A stretch of DNA of 64,000 nt from Hirsutella rhossiliensis (lineage: Eukaryota > Ascomycota > Sordariomycetes > Hypocreales > Ophiocordycipitaceae), in contig NW_025408668.1 of NCBI RefSeq assembly GCF_020360975.1, forward strand, positions 7,192,001 to 7,256,000, given 5' to 3'. The notes beneath the pieces are model-generated. The model was not told the origin of the DNA. It searched no databases and worked only from the letters and a program-made list of their open reading frames with translations. Of this stretch, positions 55,627 through 64,000 are shown piece by piece. Position 1 is the stretch's first letter. Each line of letters opens with the position of its first letter. Both the position numbers and the translations under genes were made by a program.

Positions 55627-56197
55627 CAACCGAGTCTGGGAGGTCCACCAGGGAGCCCACAGGCATTCCCCAAGGGAGGGATTATCTCTCTTGCATTGAA
55701 GACCTGAGGGAAACATGCATCAAGCCTCATGGGGTACCCTGATGTCCCTTTTACCTAGGTAGGTATAAATAGGGCTCTTAAGGCCGACCCCCTTAGCTAG
55801 GCATGCATCAGGAATTACACCGTGTGACCCCTATTTTCTCTATGCAGCCCCAATCGCTCTCGTAACAGCAGTAGCACTAGGCACCCAGCGGAGTAGCTAA
55901 CTGACCCTCCCTCACACCCCCCGCCCAGCCTTGTTCATGGCGAAGTCGCCAAGCAGCAAGGAGTGGTTAATCGATACCTCGCGCAGCACGCGAAGTAGCA
56001 AATTAAGTGCGATGAACACTCTTGTCCTTAGGGCGAGGCTTACTGCATAATGCATTGTAACAACAGGCCTTGTCGAAGCAAAAGTCACTCTCGTGGACTA
56101 ACCTAACAGTTGAGACTGCCTGGTCATGGCAGGCCTTCCTGGGCGTCCAGGCACTGGTCCGCGTTGCGCGCTCGGCCAAGCATCCACGGAGAATGAC

Positions 56198-56204
56198 TAT
56201 AAAA
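56198..56204 (+). promoter_or_regulatory. TATA box (TATAAAA)
   Basis: An exact TATAAAA 137 bp upstream of the ATG at 56335, well placed as the core promoter of that gene. Confidence 0.5.
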
Positions 56205-56334
56205 TGCCAACTCATCTTCGTTGTCACTCTTCTCACATTTCTCCAGAATTTTACATCTAAAGCTCTCCCTTGCGCAAGAACCACAGACGACACCGCCTTG
56301 ATCTAACGCCCTGGTCACCCTGTTGCATTTCAGA

Positions 56335-57699
56335 ATGACGAACCCTACCCTCTCGAGTATTTTGACGCAGCCAAATGGTGGAATCGACGTTTCCCCTGTA
56401 CCGACCGGGGTCAATACTACCGTGCAGATGAGGGTGCACCCTGAGAGCTGGGTTCCATGGGCAGATTTTAACTATGCCACCCTCACTCAAGTATTTCATG
56501 AAGAACTGAAGTCAACATATACCGGTTCAAAGGACCCTAAACCACTGATCTTGGACGTTACGGTGCACAACGAGGAGACTCTTGACGACTATTTGCGAAG
56601 GTTTATGATACCGACTGTCAACTACGCCCTAGCCGGCCAAGCCGGACAGGCTCATTTCGGTCGTGGGTCCCGCTGTGGTGGCAACTATATCCCTGACTGG
56701 TCTGTTGTATCCGATAAACATCTCCACGAAGAATTAGGAGCATACGTCAATCTTCTTCCAGGAGACACCAAGCTTAGTGCAAAATGGGCCCCGGAAATGC
56801 TAAGCAATGACGAATACTACGATGAGTGGGCCAAAGTCGTTTCTCAGGTTCTGACCTACATGGATTATTATGGGGTCCGATATGGCTTCATTTTGACGGA
56901 CACTTATCTGGTACCTCTGAGGCTCACCCGGAGGCCGATTGGCACTGGCATCAGTCAGGGACGACCCCAACGAAGTCTGGCTTCTTACACAGCTGGTCAC
57001 TACAGGCACTCTTCGGACACGAGCATGACCTCAGGAATCGCTGCAACGAATTCGTCATACTTAGATGACAACGCAACTGATTGGGACTACCACGACCCAG
57101 AGTATGCTCTTGTCCCTTGGCAAGCCCACGGGGAGCGCCTGACCGTTAAGTTGGCGTTATGGTTCCTGGCAATGATGGCTGAGCGGGGCGATAACTACAT
57201 CGATTACTCCTATCCAGGACTCGACACTTGGCGCAGCCGCGGCCCGGGGGGTTTCATACACAATGTGTCCGGCAGGAAGAAGCAAACATTGAACAGGCGA
57301 GACACCCGACAAGAACCCGACCCGCAAGGACCGCAGCGAGAGCAAGCTGCCAGCGACACCAGTGCTGGCGATAGCCAAGTCGAGTCGCCCGGTCAGTATG
57401 TGCTGCCTATTCGAGCCTCTGTGCCAGAGGATGCGAGCCAGGCGGGTTCTTCATTTCAGGTAAATCCTGACGTGAGCCTTGATTCTGCCGAAACCGGAGT
57501 CGAAGCCCCCCGTCGTGTAAGGCATGCCAAGCGCATCAAAACCACAATCGGGAGACACAAATTGTCGAGAGAATTGTTCTATATAGACGCCAGAGGAAAC
57601 AAGGTCGACACGACGGCTAATGAGTGGACTAAGACTGAGGGTGGGTACGAGAAATCGGGCAAGTCTCATTGCTATTGGGCCAAATCTTTCCCCAAGTAG
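56335..57699 (+). CDS. Hypothetical fungal protein with PD-(D/E)xK-like pattern
   Basis: A 454-residue intronless protein; the ATG at 56335 is the first, as the frame upstream only has a TTG. Residues about 80-200 contain ILDVTVHNEETLDDYLRR, GGNYIPDWSVV, LLPGDTKLSAKW, VVSQVLTYMDYYGVRYGFI and LTDTYLVPLR. The spacing of an IPDW, then GDTK, then a helix and a strand resembles the PD-(D/E)xK nuclease-like fold (acidic residue, then D-x-K). This is my inference, not a confirmed hit. The middle has HGERLTVKLALWFLAMMAERG. The C-terminus from about residue 300 is disordered and ends in a basic segment, KRIKTTIGRHKLSREL. It has its own TATA box and sits between a Fta2-like gene and RIP-mutated transposon DNA. 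Function unknown. Confidence 0.65.
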   Translation: MTNPTLSSILTQPNGGIDVSPVPTGVNTTVQMRVHPESWVPWADFNYATLTQVFHEELKSTYTGSKDPKPLILDVTVHNEETLDDYLRRFMIPTVNYALAGQAGQAHFGRGSRCGGNYIPDWSVVSDKHLHEELGAYVNLLPGDTKLSAKWAPEMLSNDEYYDEWAKVVSQVLTYMDYYGVRYGFILTDTYLVPLRLTRRPIGTGISQGRPQRSLASYTAGHYRHSSDTSMTSGIAATNSSYLDDNATDWDYHDPEYALVPWQAHGERLTVKLALWFLAMMAERGDNYIDYSYPGLDTWRSRGPGGFIHNVSGRKKQTLNRRDTRQEPDPQGPQREQAASDTSAGDSQVESPGQYVLPIRASVPEDASQAGSSFQVNPDVSLDSAETGVEAPRRVRHAKRIKTTIGRHKLSRELFYIDARGNKVDTTANEWTKTEGGYEKSGKSHCYWAKSFPK

Positions 57700-58164
57700 T
57701 TCGAAGGTGTGCATCACCGCTGTTCCGAGACCTGATTTCGAAATTTGACTCGGGTCTATCTCGTCCGCACCTTTCGTTCATTTTGCTTGTTCTCTAGGGA
57801 AGAACTTGGTGAAACCATCATGTTGTTCGGGCCGCAACTGAACTTATTAAACGTTATTCAACGGCTTTTCATACCTACGAAGCTGAAATTGGACGCGTTC
57901 AGCACCGCTAACTTTCACCGCATACGCTAAGCCTCTATGTCGCACCATCAACCAGACGAGTTACAACGGAACTGATGCACACAAGGAAGCCAGTTTTACC
58001 GTCTCCAACGGTCTTACGTATCAAGGCGCAAGACCAGCGAAGTTCTCCATACCTGGATATTGAAATCCCCTTTATAGTATTGTTATTTGCACATTGTACA
58101 GCAAACTCCACTTTTTCAGTGTATACCTATTAAGGAGAGTAGGCATAAGAGGCCACAGTCATGC
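57700..58164. other. 3' flank of the hypothetical gene
   Basis: Ordinary-composition DNA between the stop codon at 57699 and the start of the RIP-mutated block. No gene was recognised. Confidence 0.4.
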
Positions 58165-59380
58165 CTAGTAGACCTAATAGTTATATATAAGGAAGCCTGC
58201 CTAACTAGTATAACTCCCCTAGCCTAAGGATATTATATAGGCCTAACTTAGGTATAGGAATATCTTAATGCCCTCTTTTAGCTAGCTATATATAGTCACT
58301 ATACCTATATAAGCCCCTCCCTTATCTTAATAGATAGACTAAGATATATATTACTAAATTTACCTTTCTATACCCTTATTTCTTCTACTATGCTCTTAAG
58401 CCCTTACTTAAGAGTTATAAGCCCGGTCTATATAGCTAGATTATCTTTTACCCGCTAATATTACCTTTAAAGCTATTTACGAGCTATTAACGCTATTATA
58501 ACGCTTAAATCGTAGTATTAAGGTAAGGGACCTAGCTATACTAAGGGGCACTACTAGAAATATATAAATTATATATCCCTTAAAGAAGGATATTATTAAT
58601 TTTCCTAAGATAACGTTAAAGGAAGTAAGAGGGGATAATTATATTATAAGACTAAGGGAAAGCCTTAATTAGACCCTATAAATTAAGGGGATTAAATCGT
58701 AGGCTTAGACTTATAAGATTTAGGAATATACTAACCTAGACGGTATAAAGGAGCTTAAATAGCCCTAATAGCTAGACTAGGAGCAATTTATTACTAATCT
58801 TAAAGGGAGACCTTTTTAATAAGAAGATAAAACTAAGGCTATATTCCTTATAAGGCGAATAAGCTATAATAAACGATACTAGGATATAAAGGACTTCTTT
58901 TATAACCTTAAGAAAAGGCTCTAGCTATAATTTAATCGCTATAAGGTTTAGTAGAAAGCCTTAATTATACTTAAAGAATTAATTAAGAAAATAATTAGTA
59001 AAAGGCTTTAGGGGATAACCTTAATATATAATAGCTTAAGAGAGAAAATTAAGGAATTAAAAAAGTAAGCCCTACTTTTAGGGGTAAAAGAGAAAAAGCT
59101 AATTTACGAGAGATATATAACCTCTATTAATAAAAGAGGTATATAAGGCTAGAAAGCTTAGGTAGAATAGCTCGACTAAATTATTATAGATTTACGAGAC
59201 CTTAAGGTCGATATACTTAACGATATAAGAATTAAATAGGATTTTCTTATAGTAGTAGATAAGTAGGACCTATATTAGTCTATAATAATAAGGGCTCTCG
59301 ACCTTTATAATAAAAGATATAGTAAAGATTAACTTCCTTTAAGGAACCTAATCGCTAACTTTAAATAAGAATATACCTAT
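58165..59380. repeat. RIP-saturated AT-rich block (dead repeat)
   Basis: About 1.2 kb in which CpA and TpG are almost absent (I count roughly six in total, against very frequent TpA), while CpG, CpC and CpT remain. This is the expected end state of repeat-induced point mutation, which turns CpA into TpA on either strand. Short protein-like stretches with in-frame stops suggest it was once transposon coding sequence, but the family can no longer be read. The block ends exactly where the gypsy LTR starts at 59381. Confidence 0.8.
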
Positions 59381-59602
59381 TGTCACGACCCTGGGCGCCA
59401 GCGTAGAGCCGCCAGCGCAGAACCTCACCAGTGTCACGTGCCCAAGCAGCATCACGTGCCCACGCGCGACCTCGTGTCTATATAAGGGCCCGCTCGGTCG
59501 TGTAGTCTAGTCTTCCTTTCTTGCTCCTTAGCTTTGAGTCTTTGTTCATAGTGCCAATACATCTTTATAGCCGTCAAGGCTCGTATGTGCCTGGCCGTAA
59601 CA
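59381..59602 (+). repeat. 5' LTR of the gypsy element
   Basis: It begins TGTCACGACCC and ends CCGTAACA, the TG...CA form. A TATA element (TATATAA, 59479-59485) sits in the middle, as expected for an LTR promoter. The right boundary is inferred from the terminal CA and the change into internal sequence, because the partner LTR is outside the window. Confidence 0.78.
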
Positions 59603-59918
59603 CTACTCAAAGCTCAATAAGATCGCTTGCCAGCGATTAAGCAAATAGGCACCGAGCTTTCACGTCACACGCGCCTGACGTAAATCCAGCGCATCCGTTC
59701 TGACCGTTCCGACCAAGACTCCGACCACCGACCAAGTGATCCTCAAGGCTGAGATCACGTCCGTTCCGACCAAGACTACGCGTGTGTGTAGTCGTCCGAC
59801 CAACCGTTCCGACCAAGGGATTCGTCCCGTCTGACCTCCGACCGTCCCTGCTCGTGCAGGCATCTGACCGTGATTCCGCGTGGTATCATTTCCGACCCTA
59901 GACTCTGACCTCGAGACT

Positions 59919-61083
59919 ATGATATCTGAGGAAGCCCTGCCATCGGATCAGCCTCGCCGTTCCACCCGGCTTGCTGGCCAAGCCACTGAATCCGAAATAG
60001 TAGCCATGGCTGCCCTGAGCCCCAAGACGCTCTCATCCGCGAGATGAGAGAACAGATTGCGGCCTTAACGGCCCGTCTAAATGAACGCTCTCCGTCTGTT
60101 GAATCAAATCGACAGCACCGGGAGCCCTCGACTGCTTTTGCCGGCCCAAATGGCCCGGCCTTCCGACCAACAGGCAAAGCTGCCTGGCCTTTTTGCCCCC
60201 TTCCCAGAGGGCAAGAACCCCGAGTACAGCGACGCCGCCAAATCGCGCATCAAGGTCTCCGCGACGTTCTCAGGAAGAAGGACGAGTTCCATTCCTTCAT
60301 CCTGAGCATAAAGAACAAATTTGACGAAGACGTGCGAACCTTCCGGACTGAGAACAGCCGGATGGTCTGTCTGTATAACCTGCTCGAGGGAAAGCCCGCC
60401 GAGCACTTGAAACCCGCTTCCTCTGACACTCGACCCTTCTCTGGAGTGGCAGAGATGATCCAAGCCCTTGAGTCCGCCTATGGCAATCCGAATGAGCTTT
60501 CCGAGGCTCTTGACCGCCTGCAACGCCTCCAGTTTACCGTGAATGGGAAGACCGACATTGTGGACTTTCTTGCGGAATTTGACTACTTAACTGCGACCGG
60601 TCGTGTGCCCGAGGACCAGATGAAGCATACCCTGTGGCAGCACATCCCGGCCAACCTAGATAACAGCCTCTTGACCAAGACCCGCGACGAGTCCGTGACC
60701 TACGAGGTTTTCTGTGGGTTCATTAAAGACGCTGTCCACTGCCAGAAGAGGAGTATGAGGCAGACACAGGACTCCCGCTCTTCCGACCGATCTCGCCGCG
60801 CGCCGACTAAGACTGCTCCGACTACCGCCAAGACTCCGAACAAGACCGGCTCGACCCTATCACCTCGCGTGATGCTGGCAGAGCCTTGACCGACGATGAG
60901 AAAAGGGTCCATTGGGATAATGGCACCTGCTTTATTTGTGGAAAAACAGGGCACCTCTCTCGCGAGTGTCCCGACCGCACCCATGCTGTCTCCCGTGTCG
61001 CCTCCGTCCCTGTCCCTGCCAACGACTCTGATCAAGATTCGGAAACGAATAGGACCATCACAAGACTCCTTGATGGTCCCTAA
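59919..61083 (+). pseudogene. gypsy gag with CCHC zinc knuckle, frameshifted
   Basis: The likely start is the ATG at 59919 (MISEEALPSDQ). Near 60018 the frame moves by one base into that of 60044-60889, which holds the coiled and capsid regions (MREQIAALTARLNE, FRTENSRMVCLYNLLEGKP, FTVNGKTDIVDFLAEFDYL). Another frame change lies between about 60180 and 60300. The nucleocapsid-type knuckle CFICGKTGHLSREC lies at about 60940-60970, in a further frame starting near 60886. Known role: Gag packages the element RNA. Breaks probably inactivate it. Confidence 0.8.
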
Positions 61084-61119
61084 GGTGTCACAGACAGCGA
61101 GTAGGTCTAGCAAGTCATT

Positions 61120-61640
61120 CACTCTGCCAAGTCAAGTCCAAGTGGATGGTGTGAGCCTACCTGCCCGCTCCTCTGTGATACCGGGCCGAAACCCGTTTGC
61201 TGGTTAGCCCAACCTTCGCCCAGTCCGCCGCCCAAAGACTCGGAGCCCAGATTAAGGAGCTCCCGAGTCGGGTTACAATCCAAGACTTCCGTGGAAAGCC
61301 AGCCGGCTATATCCAGAAACAGCTGGTCGCCACTTTCGTCATCGATGGCCGTTCGTTCGCAAACGAGACATTTGATATAGCTGAGTGTGGCCATGATATC
61401 TTTATCGGTCTTTTCTGGATGCGGGAGAAGCGCCTCCTGCTTGACTGCGCCGCCCGACAGATCATCTGGCCAGATGATCTTCCTGCCCTCGCCAAGTTCT
61501 CCCCGACGATCCAGCTCTCGTCAAGCCCCGCTCTCGGGTCGGATCGACCCTAAGATCCAGGCCGACGCTGAGAGGCGGAACCGCCTGCTCGAGAAAGAGG
61601 AGAAACGCTACCGGATCCTCCACAAGAACTGGGGCCGCTC
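61120..61640 (+). pseudogene. gypsy protease-like region, frameshifted
   Basis: The frame 61197-61553 contains a retropepsin-like fold segment: VTIQDFRGKPAGYIQKQLVA, FDIAECGHDIFIGLFWM and LLLDCAARQIIWPDD. Active-site Asp sequence upstream near 61160-61200 is interrupted by a frame change (ALLCDTGPKP-like in one frame), so the enzyme is not readable in one piece. Confidence 0.6.
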
Positions 61641-62127
61641 TGATCAAACTCCTCCGGCCTCTGTCCCGACCCCGTTACCGACTCCGTCTCCGTCGTTTCA
61701 GTCCAAGTCTCCGTCTGCCAAGAAGTCTGTCCGTTTTCAGCTCACGACCGCCCCTGCTACCGACTTCGTCTCCGTCGCCTCGATCCAAGCCTCCGAAGAT
61801 CAAGCCCTGATTAACGCCCTGGTCTGCCAAGTAGAGTCTCACGAGAGATTCGAACAGTGGAACGAACTCGAACCGTTGATGCCCCGGGATCCAGTCCAGC
61901 TCGAGCCAAGCTCCGGCCTTGACCAGACCGTCCCTAGTGCTCGAACCGTTGCTAAAGTCTCCCGGATCAAAAGACCTACCAGGGACAAAGCATTCCGTTC
62001 CTCAGGAGAAGACCCTGAGCATGTTGCTTGTGTCCGTAGTCGTCTACCGCCCCAGCTCACCCATCTAGAGGATTCTTCTCGAAGAAAGAGGCCCACACCC
62101 TACCTTCGAGCCGACCCGGTCACGATG

Positions 62128-63549
62128 TAGTCCTAGAGCTTGAGAAGCCTCTTTCGCCGACAGGACCCCCATCGTACCGCACGCCCGTTAAGTATCTGCC
62201 TCTAGAGAAAGAGACTGTCGATCACCTCCGGGAGATAGACTTCATCGAGCCCGATCCGAGTCCGCACGCCGCTTCTGTCCTCTTCGCTCCGAAACCGAAC
62301 ACGACCGCCCGCCGCTTCTGCATCGACTACCGTTGGATGAACGATCATCTTAAAAGTCGCATCACGCCCGCTCCGTCCTCGAAGGTACTGCTTTCGGTTG
62401 CCGTGAAGCTCAACGCTTCACGAAGATCGATGTGATCCAGGCCTTCCACCGTCTCCGCATGGACCCTGACTCCGAGTATTTGACCGCCTTTCGCACCCGT
62501 TTCGGAACTTTCCGCTGGAAAGTCCTCCCGTTCGGTCTGAAGGTAGGTCCCGCCTGGTTCCAGCAGTTTATCAACGCGCAGCTTCACGATCTCCTCGACC
62601 GGTGCGCCAGCGCCTACGCAGATGACGTCCTGATCTACTCGGATAAAGAAGAAGACCACTGGAAAGACTGTCAAGAAGTGATCTGGCGACTCCATCAGGC
62701 AAACCTCCAGGAGACATCAAGAAGTCTAGATTTAACGTGACCAAGGTTGACTACCTCGGCGTTCTGCTTGAAGCCGGTGTGGGCCTTAGTGTCGACCCTC
62801 GGAAAGTTCGATCGATACAAGACTGGAAGTTTGAGGACCTCCGAGACCGCACCGCGATCCGATCATTCGTTGGCCTATGCAACTTCATCCGTGTTTTCTG
62901 CTACCACGCCTCTGGAGTGGCAGAACCCTTGAACCGGTTGCTTAAGAAGGATGTTGCCTTTGTGATGGGCCCGGAGCAACGCGAAGCATTTGATCAACTC
63001 AAGCGCCTGGCTATCGAAGCCCCGGTCCTCGCCTTCTTTAGACCAGAACTGCCGACCCGACTGGAGACCGATGCCTCCCGGAATGCCACAGCTGGTGTTC
63101 TATGGCAGGAACAGCCTGATCAGACCTGGAAGCCCGTTGGATTCTTCTCTAAGACCATGACCCCGGCCGAGCGAGCCTACCCAATCCAAGATCGAGAGCT
63201 CCTCGCCGTCGTACAGAGTCTAGAGCACTTCTACCCAGAGCTCTTAGGCCAGAAGTTCGATGTGATCACCGATCACGAAGCCTTAGTCCATTTCTCTACG
63301 CGCCTGCTCTCGGTACGACAGATCAGATGGTCCGACTTTCTCGCCCAGTTCGACATCCGTTTCCTCTACCGCCCCGGTCGACTGAACGTAGTCGCCGATG
63401 CCCTCTCCAGGAAGACAGCGGAGCTCCCTACCGTAAAGGCCCGGGAAGCCGAGGAACGCACGGTGACCCTGATCCCTCCGGAAAGGCTAGGCTTCGCGAC
63501 CGACTCTCTAGACCCTACGGCCGCCGGCAACCTGCCCTCAGAACTTTAG
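62128..63549 (+). pseudogene. gypsy reverse transcriptase and RNase H, frameshifted
   Basis: From about 62128 one frame gives the RT start (YLPLEKETVDHLREIDFIEP, FAPKPNTTARRFCIDYRWMN). After a shift near 62390 the frame of 62432-62740 carries FRTRFGTFRWKVLPFGL and the catalytic box SAYADDVLIYSD. Another shift near 62720 leads into the frame of 62737-63549. That frame has the RT thumb (YLGVLLEAGVGLSVDPRK, FVGLCNFIRVF) and RNase H with acidic residues in RLETDASRNATAGVLWQ, RELLAVVQSLEHF and VITDHEALVHF. It ends with RPGRLNVVADALSRK. The YADD box and RNase H residues are preserved despite the frame breaks. Confidence 0.88.
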
Positions 63550-63639
63550 TCCCGAACCTAAGCCTACTAGACCATTAGTTCTGAGGGCCACGAGTGCCCT
63601 ACAGACCCCAGAAGACCGAGGATACAGCAGACGCCCGAT

Positions 63640-64000
63640 CAAGACCGCCCAGAACTAGACCCGAACTCGGTCCCGAAGGGAGCCGAACTCGTTTCGTTGA
63701 TCCGCCAAGAGAACCTCCTCCAAGACCTCGGTACCCATGGAACACACCTGGTCGTACCAGCCCAGACCTCAGACAAGCAGACGTTTCTTCAGACCGCGCT
63801 CATTCGCGAAGCCCACGAACCCCAGATCTTCGCTCACGCCGGACAGAACAAGGTGATCAAGCTGCTCCAACGAGACTTCTACTGGCCAAGGATGAAGGAG
63901 GATATCCGTCGTTATATTCGGAACTGCCACGACTGCCGCCGCAACAAAACCCTCGAGACAAGACCCTGGACTGCTCCATCCACTGCCCGTACCGACCTCT
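63640..64000 (+). pseudogene. gypsy integrase zinc-binding (H2C2) segment, partial
   Basis: One frame at the right edge reads LIREAHEPQIFAHAGQNKV, then LLQRDFYWPRMKEDI, then YIRNCHDCRRNK. This is the HHCC zinc-binding domain that starts gypsy integrases. The DDE core would follow beyond position 64000. Confidence 0.8.

Larger units (their letters stand above)
55427..56334. other. Divergent intergenic region with TAGG-type repeats
   Basis: Separates the Fta2-like gene (-) from the next plus-strand gene. It contains TAGGTAGG/CCTAGG-rich sequence at 55557-55626 and again near 55753-55765, and a TATA box near 56198. No gene is supported. Confidence 0.5.
59381..64000 (+). mobile_element. Ty3/gypsy LTR retrotransposon (truncated by window edge)
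   Basis: It starts with a 222-bp 5' LTR and then shows gag with a CCHC knuckle, protease-like region, reverse transcriptase, RNase H and the start of integrase. This is the RT-RH-IN order of gypsy elements. The 3' part, including the integrase core and 3' LTR, lies beyond the window. Base composition is GC-rich and un-RIPed, unlike the DNA immediately to its left. Several one-base frame changes split the coding region. Confidence 0.9.

Noticed and set aside
1..64000. CRISPR arrays, bacterial operons or prophage
   Set aside because: No regularly spaced repeats or bacterial signals; all genes are fungal in structure.

Overview
The window is nuclear DNA of a filamentous ascomycete, most likely a Sordariomycete and plausibly Hypocreales. 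The evidence is short introns of about 52-81 bp with GTRNGN donors and CTAAC/CTGAC branch points, GC-rich codons, a HET-domain gene, TAGG-rich intergenic repeats, RIP-like mutation, and Ty1/copia and Ty3/gypsy elements. The species call is inference.

Left part (1-13410) is mostly conserved housekeeping. It holds the 3' end of an unrecognised gene, the HIT zinc-finger snoRNP assembly factor BCD1 (+), a frameshifted HET-domain gene (-), the exocyst subunit SEC6 (+) and the three-EH-domain/UBA endocytic scaffold EDE1 (-, five exons).

A complete copia-type LTR retrotransposon (14450-20545, minus strand, 200-bp LTRs differing at one base, 5-bp target duplication CCTCT) separates this part from a siderophore gene cluster.

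The siderophore cluster (21133-46741) has four genes. They are a 14-TM-class MFS siderophore-iron transporter (-), a full-size ABCC transporter (-), a hydroxyornithine acyltransferase of the SidF/SidL family (+) and a 4,891-residue ferrichrome-type NRPS (+) with SidC/NPS2 architecture, A-T-C-A-T-C-A-T-C-T-C-T-C. Three exact ATCTGATAA elements, the extended binding site of SreA/Urbs1-type iron GATA repressors, lie 235-352 bp upstream of the MFS gene. The four genes cover acylation of hydroxyornithine, peptide assembly and transport. Ornithine N5-monooxygenase (SidA) is not in the window and must be supplied elsewhere.

Right part (47052-64000) is accessory. A secreted arylsulfatase (six exons including a 7-nt micro-exon) is followed by gene-poor DNA with remnants (a tyrosinase CuB fragment and a small hypothetical ORF), a two-exon Fta2/kinase-like gene, and a 454-residue hypothetical protein with a PD-(D/E)xK-like pattern. 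Then comes 1.2 kb of DNA almost devoid of CpA and TpG (saturated RIP), which ends exactly where an un-RIPed gypsy element begins. That element has a 222-bp 5' LTR and runs off the window. Both retroelements and the HET gene contain several single-base frameshifts, while the single-copy genes, including the 14.3-kb NRPS exon, are intact.
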